Assembly (NCBI GenBank): GCA_018873245.2
Contig: JAEMBT020000001.1
Location: 3,348,001 to 3,412,000 of the forward strand
Source: Archegozetes longisetosus
Lineage: Eukaryota; Arthropoda; Arachnida; Sarcoptiformes; Trhypochthoniidae
Length of the DNA: 64,000 nucleotides
Direction of reading: 5' to 3'
Under the pieces are notes generated by a model. The model was not told the origin of the DNA. It saw only the letters and a list, made by a program, of their open reading frames with translations, and did no database searches. How positions within the stretch are numbered: the stretch's first letter is position 1; every line of letters starts with the position of its first letter. This document shows positions 32,690 to 42,440 of the stretch, piece by piece. Position numbers and translations under genes: made by a program.

Positions 32690-35600
32690 TTCTTCGAATT
32701 TTGTTTCATTTTAGGCTCGAAGTTATGCACACGCCGCTTCCTGATTAAATAAACTACTGCTAAGATAAGAGATACAACCACTAGTCCTAAGAATATATAG
32801 TCTAGGGTTCTCAATTCTGTAGTCCTATAATTTGTGATTTTTGGAAAATTAGTATCAATAGATTTTAGTTCTTTATTCACTTGCACAGAAATGCTTTCGA
32901 AATCGAAGTTATGCAAGTTTGGCATTAAGTGAAAGTTGATTCTCTGTGATTGTGAGGCCGTTAAACTTACTTCACCGTTAATGCGAGTTTGTTTCCCTTC
33001 ATAATGAAGGTTCCCAATATCAAAGGTTGTAGTTGTTGGTAGTGCAAAGACAAATGGAGGGCATTCTATCGTACGATTGTATATTTTGATATCAAAGCTT
33101 TCACAATAAAGGTAATTATTGTCTGCGACTTGTTTGATCTGAACTATATCTTCTACGGTTACCGTGTGTATGTCCTCACATTTCTCTGCTCTCCAGTATT
33201 TTTTCGTGATGTTTATAGGTAGTCTAGACTGACATGAATCGAAATTAGGGACAACGACAAGGTTTTGAAGTGTATTTGGAGAGGACGGAAGTACTACTAC
33301 ACAATCAGACTTGTAATCGTATACTACATTTTGCGGTCCATTATAACGGATAGGGCATATTGTCGAATTGTCGTTTCTTCTTGGGTAAAGTGTGAAAGGG
33401 TCAGCTATCATTATGGATGTGTTGGATTGCGTACTTTTGATATCAAATACCATACTTATCATCTGTTTATCTTCGTTAAGCACACAATCTTTTGGCTCAG
33501 CGAGACTTAAATTACAGTTTGGACTACATGGAAGGCTGAAGTTGAATATCTCAAGAATCTTTTCATCAACTACGCCGGTCTTCCATTTTCGACCAATGTC
33601 CGCGAGTTTATCGTGGGTTAAGGCTAAGCGAGCTGCCAGGTGCGAAACGTATATCATAAATGATGGTAGATGGTTTTGTAGTAATCTCAGGGAATCGGTA
33701 ATTCCCTTTACCTGATACCCTATACCTTCAATTTCTGACTGTAGTAAGCCTATTATTTTCTTAACTCGTTCTTGGTTGCTTTCTAGCATTGAGAGTTTTT
33801 CAAGCATCTTTTGTTGATTCTCCTTCAACTCTTCAATTCGCTCCTTAGCTTTCGAGACTTGTACTAGAGCGGAGACAGAAACTCCGACTGTTGTCGTGAC
33901 TGCTACTGCAAAAACAGCTATAAGACCTATAGCGAGCAATGCCAAGCGCTTCTGTCTTTTAAGTACGACCTCTGCATCAGGCATGTGGTACGGACTTCTG
34001 CAGAATTTTCGAAGGGGCTCAATGAAATCTGTTCTAAGTTGTTTGTCGCACCAGTCTTTCAGTTCATTGTTGCGATATGGAATAAAAGTGGGTTCTAAGA
34101 ATGCAAGACAAGGTGATTCATATCTGACTGTCATTAACACACGATTAACTCCAGTTATGACTGGTTTTTGTGATTTTCGCCAGACTAAAGGATTGAGTTT
34201 TTGCAGTGAAGAGAACACTGGAATCGTCAGATAAAATAAGAGTATTAAAGATAAAAGTGACTGATCGAAGAATGTACGAGGTTTACGGATTCTCTGTGAC
34301 CTCCTTAAGGCAGTAGGAGTTTGTGCAAGAGTTTTCGATATCACTTCTTGATTTTCTTCGCTTTGATGTGACTGTTGATCTTTGTTAAATTTCTTGAGTT
34401 CTGATTTGTAATCATAAATCTCTGTAGAGGAGCTACTATAAGGGCACTCTTTCGAGTGTATGTATCCGTCTACTTCCGACTGAATTTTATCTTCGTAGCT
34501 ATCATTATCTTCAGAGTTTATATCCTCATCTGCTAGCGCTTCTAGTCTAGATATTAGTTTCTCTCTATCAGAATAGGGTTTAATCCGGCTAACATGCACA
34601 CAATCTAGAATAATTTTTCTGCCGTTCAGAGTGCCTTCAATTTCATAATTTACGCCATTAGGATAGCACTTTTTGATGATGAACGGACCATGGAACGGGT
34701 GGAGAAGTTTTTCTGACTTTCCCACTATTCTTGTTGGGTAAAATACTAAGACTGTGTCCCCTTCCTTGAATGTAACATTTCGGTGACGCTTGTCGTAGTG
34801 TAGTTTATTCCTTTCTGCTGCTTTATGTATATTGTTAGCAACATTCTTATGCATATCTTTAATAGAGTTATCTAGGCTCTCGAGGTACTGGTCTTCAGAC
34901 CAGACGCCTAATACTGGTACTCCTGTTACTCTATCAGGGGGGAGTACTGGGTCTCTGCCAAATAGTAACCTAAAAGGTGAGTAGCCAGTGGTAGCGTTTA
35001 GGGAAGTATTATATGAGAACGTAACCCACTGTAAAGCTCTATCCCAGTCATCTTGTGACTTTGATACGTAGTTAGATATCATTTTGGCTAGTGTTTGGTT
35101 GTACTTTTCTGTCAGTCCGTTGCACTGTGGATGGTACGAAGTTGTAGTCACATGTCTAATTGCTAGTCTCTCATATATAGCTTGACTGAAATGTGCTCTG
35201 AATTGTACACCTCTATCACTAAGTAGAGTCTTTGGAGTGCCAAAGATACAAATAACATTCTCAATGATAAAGTCTGCTGCAGCCTCTTTAGTTGCTGCCG
35301 GAATAGCTTTACAGATGGCCCATTTAGTGAAGTAGTCGGTGGCAGCAATAATATAAGTATTACCGGATCTCGATAGCTTGAATCTTCCCAGAAAGTCAAT
35401 ACCTAACATTTCAAACGGAGCGTTCGTTATCATGGGAACCATTAGCCCTGCCTGTGGTAACAGAGGCTTCTTTTTGGTTTGACAGTCTTTACAAGTATTT
35501 ACGTATTCAATTATATCTGATCTCATGTTTGGCCAATAATAACGGTTAGTTATTTTGTCTAGAGTTTTGTTTATGCCTAGATGGGCTCCGCCAAGCAGAT

Positions 35601-37287
35601 CATCATGATAGGAGTAAAGGACATCTAGAATAAGCTCTGTTGGAATGCAAACAACTAGTTTTCTTTCTTTGTTAATCTTGATGCGCTTGTAAAGTATTTT
35701 ATCTCTAATAGCATAGTTGTTAAGTAACTTCTCATCGTAACATTTAGAGGGATCTTCAATCAATTGGTAAATTTTTCCGAAGTGGGGGTCATATCTCTGC
35801 CTATGGGGTATATCTATCTCATATTCTGATGGATTAATGTCTTGACGATACTTGGCATGAGACATTACGAGACAGTGTCTTTCTAGATTATCGTCCAGAA
35901 TTTCAGGTTGACCCACAGGAAATCTACTTAACGCATCTGCAACTACATTGAGTTTACCACTTCTATGCTTTATTGTGTAGTCGAAGCTTTGAAGGTGTAA
36001 TGACCAACGTGTGAGCCTATTATTTAAACTTTGCTTCTCAGACATCCATTTAAGGGCCAGATGGTCTGTAACGATTACAAAGTGTGTCCCCATTAAGTAT
36101 TGTTGACACTTAATGGTGACTTTAACTATAGCCAAGCATTCAATCTCTGGTATTGAATAGTTTTTCTCTGCATTATGTAAGAGCCAACTTACAAAGCAAA
36201 ACGGATGACATTGTCCGTTTATGACATGATAAAGGGCTCCGCCTATACCTTTGAGACTACCATCTGTGTGAATTTCTATGGGTAACTTACTGTCAAAATG
36301 AACCAGAACAGGTGAGTCGCATATGGCTTTCTTTAATGTATTGAAAGCTTTTTCTTGCTCAGCGCCCCAGAAAATTGATTTTCCCTTATCAGAGGAATTT
36401 CTATTGTTATCAATACTATTAGTAATTTTGTTTTTGTATTTGTCTGTGCTTTCAAAGTTTGGGTTTTTACGAGTAAGTCTCGTCATTGGTTCTGCAATTT
36501 GTGCAAAACCTTTCACCATTCTCCGGTAGAAACCCGCTAAGCCTATAAATGATCTAACAGCTGTTAGGTTTGTAGGGGTTGGGAAGCTCATAATAGCTCT
36601 AGTCTTTTCAGGGTCTGCGTTTATTCCATTCTCTGATATTATGTACCCTAAAAATGTTAAGCTTGTCTGCATAAACATACATTTCTTAGGTTTTAAGGTG
36701 AGGCCTGAACCCCTCAGGCGTTCAAAAGTTGAGCGTAAGTGATCCAAATGGGATTCAAAACATCCGCTGAATATGATTGTGTCGTCGAAGTACACAATAA
36801 GGATTTTTCCTACTAACCCTGAGAAAATCTCATTCATTGTTCGCTGAAAAGTTGCAGGTGCTGTACTGAGGCCAAAAGGCATTCTAATGCAAACATAAAG
36901 CCCGTCCTGAGTTATAAAGGCTGTTTTTTCTCTGTCTGCTTCCCTTACTTCAAATTGTAGATAGCCATTATTTGCATCTATAAGTGAGAAAAACCGTGCA
37001 CCAGCAAAGGAGCTCAAACATGTTTGAACATCAGGTATAGGATACACGTCTGGTTTAGTCACTTTGTTAAGTTTTCTAAAGTCAATACAGAGCCTTTTCT
37101 CAGGTCTCCCATTCTTATCTAACGTCTTTTTGTCCACAAGTACTACAGGCGAGCCCCAAGCGCTACGAGATGGTTCTATTATTCCCATGTCAAGCCACTG
37201 TTTGACTTGTTGATTTATTACCTCTCTTTGGGCTGCACTGTATTTATAGGGATTTTGCTTAATCGGTACTTGATTTTCGTCGATCAA
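32680..37287 (-). CDS. pol-env: Pol-Env fusion reading frame of the retroelement
   Basis: The uninterrupted frame covers 1535 codons from 37287 and is open further up to about 37500. In order: reverse transcriptase with a YFDD active site (residues about 166-169), RNase H (HTDGS near 340), integrase zinc-binding H561/H569/C599/C602, integrase catalytic D631, D691, E727, and a GPF module near 867. Without a stop it passes through a basic stretch (RRSQRIRKPR, about 995) into a hydrophobic leader and an envelope ectodomain with a furin-type site RQKR (about 1111-1114), a glycine/alanine-rich hydrophobic fusion-peptide-like segment, a heptad-like coiled coil, and a transmembrane anchor near 1494-1511. 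The envelope part is therefore about 32680-34290. It resembles class I fusogens in layout. Env is presumably made from a spliced mRNA. Pol lies in the +1 frame relative to Gag. Confidence 0.9.
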   Translation of the reverse strand: MIDENQVPIKQNPYKYSAAQREVINQQVKQWLDMGIIEPSRSAWGSPVVLVDKKTLDKNGRPEKRLCIDFRKLNKVTKPDVYPIPDVQTCLSSFAGARFFSLIDANNGYLQFEVREADREKTAFITQDGLYVCIRMPFGLSTAPATFQRTMNEIFSGLVGKILIVYFDDTIIFSGCFESHLDHLRSTFERLRGSGLTLKPKKCMFMQTSLTFLGYIISENGINADPEKTRAIMSFPTPTNLTAVRSFIGLAGFYRRMVKGFAQIAEPMTRLTRKNPNFESTDKYKNKITNSIDNNRNSSDKGKSIFWGAEQEKAFNTLKKAICDSPVLVHFDSKLPIEIHTDGSLKGIGGALYHVINGQCHPFCFVSWLLHNAEKNYSIPEIECLAIVKVTIKCQQYLMGTHFVIVTDHLALKWMSEKQSLNNRLTRWSLHLQSFDYTIKHRSGKLNVVADALSRFPVGQPEILDDNLERHCLVMSHAKYRQDINPSEYEIDIPHRQRYDPHFGKIYQLIEDPSKCYDEKLLNNYAIRDKILYKRIKINKERKLVVCIPTELILDVLYSYHDDLLGGAHLGINKTLDKITNRYYWPNMRSDIIEYVNTCKDCQTKKKPLLPQAGLMVPMITNAPFEMLGIDFLGRFKLSRSGNTYIIAATDYFTKWAICKAIPAATKEAAADFIIENVICIFGTPKTLLSDRGVQFRAHFSQAIYERLAIRHVTTTSYHPQCNGLTEKYNQTLAKMISNYVSKSQDDWDRALQWVTFSYNTSLNATTGYSPFRLLFGRDPVLPPDRVTGVPVLGVWSEDQYLESLDNSIKDMHKNVANNIHKAAERNKLHYDKRHRNVTFKEGDTVLVFYPTRIVGKSEKLLHPFHGPFIIKKCYPNGVNYEIEGTLNGRKIILDCVHVSRIKPYSDREKLISRLEALADEDINSEDNDSYEDKIQSEVDGYIHSKECPYSSSSTEIYDYKSELKKFNKDQQSHQSEENQEVISKTLAQTPTALRRSQRIRKPRTFFDQSLLSLILLFYLTIPVFSSLQKLNPLVWRKSQKPVITGVNRVLMTVRYESPCLAFLEPTFIPYRNNELKDWCDKQLRTDFIEPLRKFCRSPYHMPDAEVVLKRQKRLALLAIGLIAVFAVAVTTTVGVSVSALVQVSKAKERIEELKENQQKMLEKLSMLESNQERVKKIIGLLQSEIEGIGYQVKGITDSLRLLQNHLPSFMIYVSHLAARLALTHDKLADIGRKWKTGVVDEKILEIFNFSLPCSPNCNLSLAEPKDCVLNEDKQMISMVFDIKSTQSNTSIMIADPFTLYPRRNDNSTICPIRYNGPQNVVYDYKSDCVVVLPSSPNTLQNLVVVPNFDSCQSRLPINITKKYWRAEKCEDIHTVTVEDIVQIKQVADNNYLYCESFDIKIYNRTIECPPFVFALPTTTTFDIGNLHYEGKQTRINGEVSLTASQSQRINFHLMPNLHNFDFESISVQVNKELKSIDTNFPKITNYRTTELRTLDYIFLGLVVVSLILAVVYLIRKRRVHNFEPKMKQNSKNCR

Positions 37288-37498
37288 GTTAATAACGTGT
37301 TCCCTTACCTTGCAAAGACCTAGTCTTTTCTCGTCAAAGGCGAAGACATCTTCATATTCCGATAGAAGTTTTTTAAGCTCGTGCTTCTGATGATTCGATA
37401 GTTTTGGGTTTACATTAATCGTTCCTTGTTTTAGTTGAATGAACTCTGATGTTTTATTAGAGTTCTGATCATTAATTACGGTATTACTTTGTTTACTG

Positions 37499-39826
37499 TT
37501 AGGGTTTTTTTAACAAAGTTAACGTAAATGTTTCTCTTTTCGCCAATTTCTCTATATACTCTTTACGTAGCAAGTCAAATTCCCTATATTCAGCATCTAA
37601 TTGGCGTCTGTAAGCTTCAGACTTGAGCCATATTCCCTTAGACTTGCATTTGTCATTAGAGAAGGTTTCATTACCGTGATCAAACTTATTACAATACTGG
37701 CAATACCCCTTGAACCAGTCGCACGTTAAAAGATCAGCATTCATTGCCTTGAGGTTTTGCTTTCTTGATTCGAACATGGATTCACCGTCTTCGACTCCAC
37801 TAATTGGGTCCGGATACTGCAGATCTTCATAATCTGACTCGTATGGTGATTCCATTGATGACTCGTCAGTATCATCTGAACGGTATGTTTTCTCGTCAGA
37901 TGCGTTTGTATTACTATCGTTCGCTTTCTCATAGCTCCCTATTATTGTGCCACATTTGAGTGTCACTCTTTCTGACTTACAATTAACAATAGGTATTACA
38001 GCTTCACCTTTACTAAAGTGGATTTTTGAATCTTTGATATAGACCTTTTTCTTGTTAAGTAAGTTTGGATCCAATTTTACTTTACAAGTGAAATTACTTT
38101 CTCCTTTTTTATTACTGGGAGTTATTTTGATAAAAAGCGTGCGATTTGGTTCAATTGTTACTGTGTGCATAACATGGATTCGGTCATCGTTGTAGCCGTT
38201 TATGTTTTCTTTAGTTATATCGGCTATCACATTAAGTTGAGGCCAAACTAGCTTTTTGTTCTTGCAATCAATCAGCACATTAGCCTGTCTGTTGAAATCG
38301 TTGCCTAGCAAGAGGCTGAAATCGAAATCCTTGATAACTGCAGGTCTTAGCTTAGTGACTTTACTATCACGATTGTGTTTAATAACTACTTCAAGAGGGA
38401 CTTCACCAGTGACTTTCACGGGGAGCCCATTGACAGCTTTTATGGATCTGCCCGTGTAAGGTTCTAAGTGAAGATCTAAATCATAAGCGAGTTGTGCATC
38501 GATCAAAGAGATCTCTGAACCTGAGTCAATTAAGGCTGTTACCTCTTTATTATTAATGTACACCTTTTGGTAGATGAGGTCATCGCAATCACTTAGACTA
38601 TCGTATTCATCCATATGAGCTATTAGAGCATTAGCTCTGCGAGAACCGTTAAACTGTTTGTGATTCTTTGGACAGTTTCGGGAATAATGCCCAACTTTTT
38701 GGCAGTTGAAACACTTGATGTCTCCATTAAGGTTGCGGCTATCGTTAAGCTTCCTAGCAATGTCAAATTCAACACGCCTAATAGGTTTATCGTTCTCGCT
38801 AACCTGATCTTTCCTGCTATAATTAAGACCTTTCTTATTTCGTTTCCTCTTATTATAGTTACTGTTTAGCCTATGCGAGTCCTCGTTACTATATCTTTCT
38901 TCTGACGAAGAACTTGTATTGTTGAATCTTGTTTTTCTTCGACTGTTAGAGGTGTCTCTAGTATAATCGTAATCTCTTTTATCTCTATCCCTTGAATAAC
39001 TTCTACTGTAATCACGTGATGAGTCGCGTGAGGCATTTACGTACATCTCACGAGATCTATCTCGTGAACGGTTGATAAGTTTTCTTCCATACCTATCAAA
39101 TTCTCTGTCCCGGCGTGAATGCCTGTTGCCTTTTCTAAGGTCTAACATAGTCTCCTCAAACTTTTCACACATCCTATTTAATGTTTCGGTTAAAGTCCTT
39201 ACATTTTCCTCATTATTCAACATGCGAATCTCGTATTCGTTTTTAGCTTTGGATAATTTCCCTGTATCCTTAAGTCCTTTTTCTATATTAATCGCATTTT
39301 GCTGGAGTGCTGCAAAATTGGGGTTTTCTTTATGAGTTATTGTAGCCCTTATCTCTGGTGTCATTCCCTCAATAATGAAACTACGCATTTCAGCAAAAGG
39401 CATGCTCGGATTCATCTCCAAACAAAGAAGTCGCTTATCTGTTATATACTGTATTACATCTTCATCTGTCTGTTTTCTATTCACCATCTGTTCTCTTAAA
39501 GAGTTAGCCCTATCTGTTGGTACATGATAGTCAAGGAATGCCGTCGTAAGTTCAGCCCAGTTAGTGGGTGGTGAGGAGGATTTCTTGACATACAGTTTAT
39601 ACCAATTTTTGGCATTTTTAAATAGAAACTGGTTGAAGTTCTGAAACCTTTGTTCATCATTCCAACCCTTCAAGTTGGTGGTATCGACATACGAGTCGAT
39701 CCACTCAATCGCATCGGCACTTATTCTGCCATCATACTTATCAATTTTAAAACCCCCAATGGTCGCAATACCACCGGAAACGGCGTCGTTCACGACCCGT
39801 CTCACCTGGTCTAGGGTAATCGCCAT
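37499..39826 (-). CDS. gag-pro: Gag-protease polyprotein of the retroelement
   Basis: The ATG at 39826-39824 (context CCCATGG) gives 775 residues. The frame is open for 33 more codons upstream, but without another ATG. Numbered from that upstream frame start, the capsid-like region is residues 60-220, an Arg/Ser/Asp-rich stretch is 285-320 (nucleic-acid-binding), a CCHC knuckle CFNCQKVGHYSRNC is 405-418, and an aspartic protease with active-site ALIDSGSE is near 467. A further Cys/His-rich segment lies near the C-terminus (CQYCNKFDHGNE). The frame ends at TTA AAA AAA CCC TAA. Pol continues in the +1 frame after this A7 run, so Pol synthesis likely needs a programmed shift. Confidence 0.9.
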   Translation of the reverse strand: MAITLDQVRRVVNDAVSGGIATIGGFKIDKYDGRISADAIEWIDSYVDTTNLKGWNDEQRFQNFNQFLFKNAKNWYKLYVKKSSSPPTNWAELTTAFLDYHVPTDRANSLREQMVNRKQTDEDVIQYITDKRLLCLEMNPSMPFAEMRSFIIEGMTPEIRATITHKENPNFAALQQNAINIEKGLKDTGKLSKAKNEYEIRMLNNEENVRTLTETLNRMCEKFEETMLDLRKGNRHSRRDREFDRYGRKLINRSRDRSREMYVNASRDSSRDYSRSYSRDRDKRDYDYTRDTSNSRRKTRFNNTSSSSEERYSNEDSHRLNSNYNKRKRNKKGLNYSRKDQVSENDKPIRRVEFDIARKLNDSRNLNGDIKCFNCQKVGHYSRNCPKNHKQFNGSRRANALIAHMDEYDSLSDCDDLIYQKVYINNKEVTALIDSGSEISLIDAQLAYDLDLHLEPYTGRSIKAVNGLPVKVTGEVPLEVVIKHNRDSKVTKLRPAVIKDFDFSLLLGNDFNRQANVLIDCKNKKLVWPQLNVIADITKENINGYNDDRIHVMHTVTIEPNRTLFIKITPSNKKGESNFTCKVKLDPNLLNKKKVYIKDSKIHFSKGEAVIPIVNCKSERVTLKCGTIIGSYEKANDSNTNASDEKTYRSDDTDESSMESPYESDYEDLQYPDPISGVEDGESMFESRKQNLKAMNADLLTCDWFKGYCQYCNKFDHGNETFSNDKCKSKGIWLKSEAYRRQLDAEYREFDLLRKEYIEKLAKRETFTLTLLKKP

Positions 39827-40200
39827 GGGAATTAAACCAGAGGTACCACCCGTCGCCGCTACAGGCGTCTTAGGTGTACCACCGATACCTTTACCTGCTG
39901 GTATCGTAGTAACGTAACACGACAAACTAACACTAACTAGTAGTCAAACACTAACTACTTTCACGAAACGCAAACTCGTTTGATCAGCACTCTGGACAAA
40001 TTTCTCTAAGAAATTGGTCTTACCTCAAATCACACCGTTGCTCCTGATTATGTCGGACCACGACTATATTGCTTGAGTTCAAACTTACCTTTGGTGAATA
40101 GCCACGATAACGAATCCCAAGAACCAGAACACGCAGTCTTTCCCAAGTGACTCTAAGCGGTGTTTAGTAGGTTGTCGGCCAAACGGTATCGTCTATCACC

Positions 40201-40218
40201 ATCTCGGTGGGACCTCCA
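40201..40218 (-). promoter_or_regulatory. Primer-binding site, complementary to tRNA-Gln 3' end
   Basis: The plus strand reads ATCTCGGTGGGACCTCCA, which is the 3' end of a tRNA-Gln including CCA. On the element strand this gives an 18-nt PBS starting 4 nt after the 5' LTR. The tRNA identity is from knowledge of animal tRNA-Gln sequences. Confidence 0.8.
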
Positions 40219-40222
40219 TATT

Positions 40223-40560
40223 TGCAACATAGAATCGTAGCACAACACAATTAATAAGAATAACACAACTATTGTAACTACAGGAGCTATTTTATTATGG
40301 TAATATGAGGTAAAAGACCAAGAATACATATTTGTCGATCACTCTTATAGGAAGATTTCGACCTAAACTTAGGGTAGAGGCTTAACAAGTTTTAACCAAT
40401 AGTCGAGAAAGAGGAGTTATTTTTGTTAGGCAATGGTTAGGAGTGGGGATACTTTTGAATTACTAATCCTGATTGTCTGGTTCCTGTTTTGTGATTTATG
40501 TTCATCTGTGGGAAAGTAAGGTTAAGGGTGTAGATAGGGAATAAGTGAAAATTCCTTGCA
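40223..40560 (-). repeat. 5' LTR of the retroelement
   Basis: The LTR is 338 bp, appears identical to the copy at 28012-28349 and ends next to the ATAT duplication at 40561. In element orientation transcription would start here after a TATAAG box. Confidence 0.92.
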
Positions 40561-40599
40561 ATATAAATAAGTGCTATTGTAGGGGTATATATTTCAATT

Positions 40600-41380
40600 A
40601 TTTCAAACTTCTACCCAAAATGCTTGAATGTGAAGCTTTGACTAAAAGGTGAGCCTCTTCTCTATCCTTGAATTATCAAAAAGGCCTCTCAATTAATAAT
40701 AAAACCTAAACCTTGATAAACAATATTAACTTTTAGTCATTTAGCCTCATTGACTAATTAAATATTTTTGAATCTAAGCTGTACGTTTGAGACTAAACGC
40801 CTGAACTACAGTAAGTTTCATATTAGCGTGTAATTCAACTCAATAGTAATACTGATAAGACTTATAAATTTTGAGAAAAATCAGAATCAAAATATCAATC
40901 AAAATAAACTAATTATTCATAAATAAATAATATTAACGAGTCTATAAAACAGTCTTTGTTTCTGTAGTGATTTTGTAATTAAAGCATGTCTTCAATGTGT
41001 TAGTAAAATGAATCAAATAACTTAATTGACACTCCAATAAATTTTAAGGCGGCAATTCAATTGTTTGAAAATTAATTTCATAAATGGTATTGAAAATATC
41101 GCTTAAGTTATTAGTTTGATTAATTTTACTAACATACTGAAGACATACTTTAATTACTTTGAACACTGCAAAAACGACTGTTTCGTAGATTTGTTACTTG
41201 ACTTATTGATAGATAGCTAGTTTATTTTAATTGATATTTTGATTCCGTTTTTTCTCAAAATTAATGTCTTGTCTTTATCTTTATCATTATCGAGTTGAGT
41301 TACACGCTAATATACAACTTACTGTACACTTTAAGATATACATAAGTCCTCCTTTTAGTTAATCGTTCAACCTTAAACTA
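40600..41380 (+). repeat. Duplicated methyltransferase upstream DNA, copy near the Merlin element
   Basis: TTTCAAACTTCTACCCAAAA through CATTTAGCCTCATTGACTAA is repeated almost exactly at 47263-47430, and the following TTCATATTAGCGTGTAATTC block recurs at 47927. The block is also related to the upstream DNA of the methyltransferase cassettes (GAAGCTTTGACT...GAGCCTCTTCTC). It contains a palindromic part: 40985-41030 (AGTAAAATGAATCAAATAAC) and its inverse near 41115. Confidence 0.65.
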
Positions 41381-41845
41381 ATGGCAAAATAGCATAAAGA
41401 TAAATCTTGATAAGTTCTCAAATGTCGTCGGGGTGCCGACATAGTTATATGGGTTCGATACAGAGTCATTATCTTATAATTAGGATATCTCAAAAACTGT
41501 TGATTCAATCTTCTTGAAAGTTGCATAATCAAATTCCTCGAGCTCGAATAAATGTGTTTCGACATCTTATTTGTCGGATTCTGGCAACTTATTTTCGCGA
41601 ACTCATGCTGGTTGCACGAAATGTTCAGCTCCTATGATACCAATAAATGCCAATTCATTAAAAATTGGTTGAAGATTGAGGTGCATGAATAAAAACTGTG
41701 GGTCTTATTTTAATACACTTCAAGGAACGTGTTTTGAGAGACTCCACTTATCATGGGTTAGTTAGAATTTGATTATAGCTTGGGTGTTAGAATTAGTCGA
41801 AAAACTATTTTTCATAGTACAATTTCTACATTACAGATTCAAATT

Positions 41846-42440
41846 ATGGACTTAATTTTCTGTTTCGTCTATAGAGGAATGCCTACACTTGAGTTTGCTT
41901 GCGATATCGTCGGATGCACACCAGAAACTGCAGTTGATTGGTAGATTTTTGTGAGAAAAGTTTGTCGTTTTCATGTAAATCACGCCAATAAAATAGGATT
42001 CCCAATGGCAGAGGTTGAAATAGACGGAACTCACCCTTACCGCCCAAAATTCCATCGCGGACGTGGTTTAGATGTGTGAGTTGCCTATGACATCTGTAGA
42101 GAGACTGAGGAAGTTTTTGTTGTGAGAGTTAACGATAGAAGTCAATCTACCTTGGATAAAATTATTCGTGATAGAGTTAAGTCTCGATCCATCGTTTTCA
42201 CTGATGGCTGGAGCAGTTACGCTGGCATGTCAGTACGATGACGTCACAGGCACTGGAGGACATTTCGTTTGCAACCATCAGTTTGGATATGTCTGTGATG
42301 ACGTTAATGTACCGTCTCTCAATAATAGTCCTGGTGTACTAAAAGTTAACACAAATACTATTGAGCGTTTATGGGGAGACTTGAAAGCCACCATAAAGTC
42401 AACACAAGAAAATCGAGACATTCATGGTAATTTTCATTGA
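41846..42440 (+). pseudogene. Merlin (IS1016/ISXO2-like) transposase pseudogene
   Basis: Read through two stops (TAG, TGA) and one frameshift near 42235, the segment shows the ISXO2-like DDE fold: VEIDGTHPYRPKFHRGRG (first Asp), VFVVRVNDRSQSTLDKII, SRSIVFTDGWSSYAG (second Asp), then FVCNHQFGYV and VNTNTIERLWGDLKATIK (catalytic Glu). This order is that of Merlin/IS1595-type transposases. An acceptor-like TTACAG precedes the ATG. A weakly similar continuation follows a probable short intron near 42546. The element ends were not found. Confidence 0.8.

Larger units (their letters stand above)
28012..40560 (-). mobile_element. Gypsy-like LTR retroelement with envelope genes, 12.5 kb, reverse orientation
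   Basis: Both LTRs are 338 bp with TG...CA ends and look identical by eye, flanked by ATAT (28008-28011 and 40561-40564). In element order (minus strand) it has 5' LTR 40560-40223, primer-binding site 40218-40201, Gag-protease, Pol-Env frame, second envelope-like ORF, a 3.4 kb tail with an antisense gene, polypurine tract and 3' LTR 28349-28012. The order RT-RNaseH-integrase and the GPF module at the integrase end are gypsy-type (Metaviridae). Open frames and identical LTRs suggest a young, possibly competent endogenous copy. The envelope makes it errantivirus-like by analogy, but the phylogenetic placement is untested. Confidence 0.9.
25397..40590. mobile_element. MITE family A copy split by a MULE and an LTR retroelement
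   Basis: The left arm CTGTATTGCAAATAATAAAC to AATGAGTAC (25397-25462) continues at 27844 (AATGAGTACTCCTTTAAGTA), passes through the loop and TTAGTACTTAAAGGAGTACT, and resumes after the retroelement as ATATAAATAAGTGCTATTGT (40561). Removing both inserts leaves a palindrome like 7452-8103, with the extreme right end missing. Confidence 0.8.

Noticed and set aside
33265-39917. Plus-strand frames of 60-112 codons across the retroelement
   Set aside because: They lie opposite the long gag and pol-env frames, carry no motif and are by-products of coding composition. Only the 28.9-30.5 kb plus-strand exons lie outside sense ORFs.
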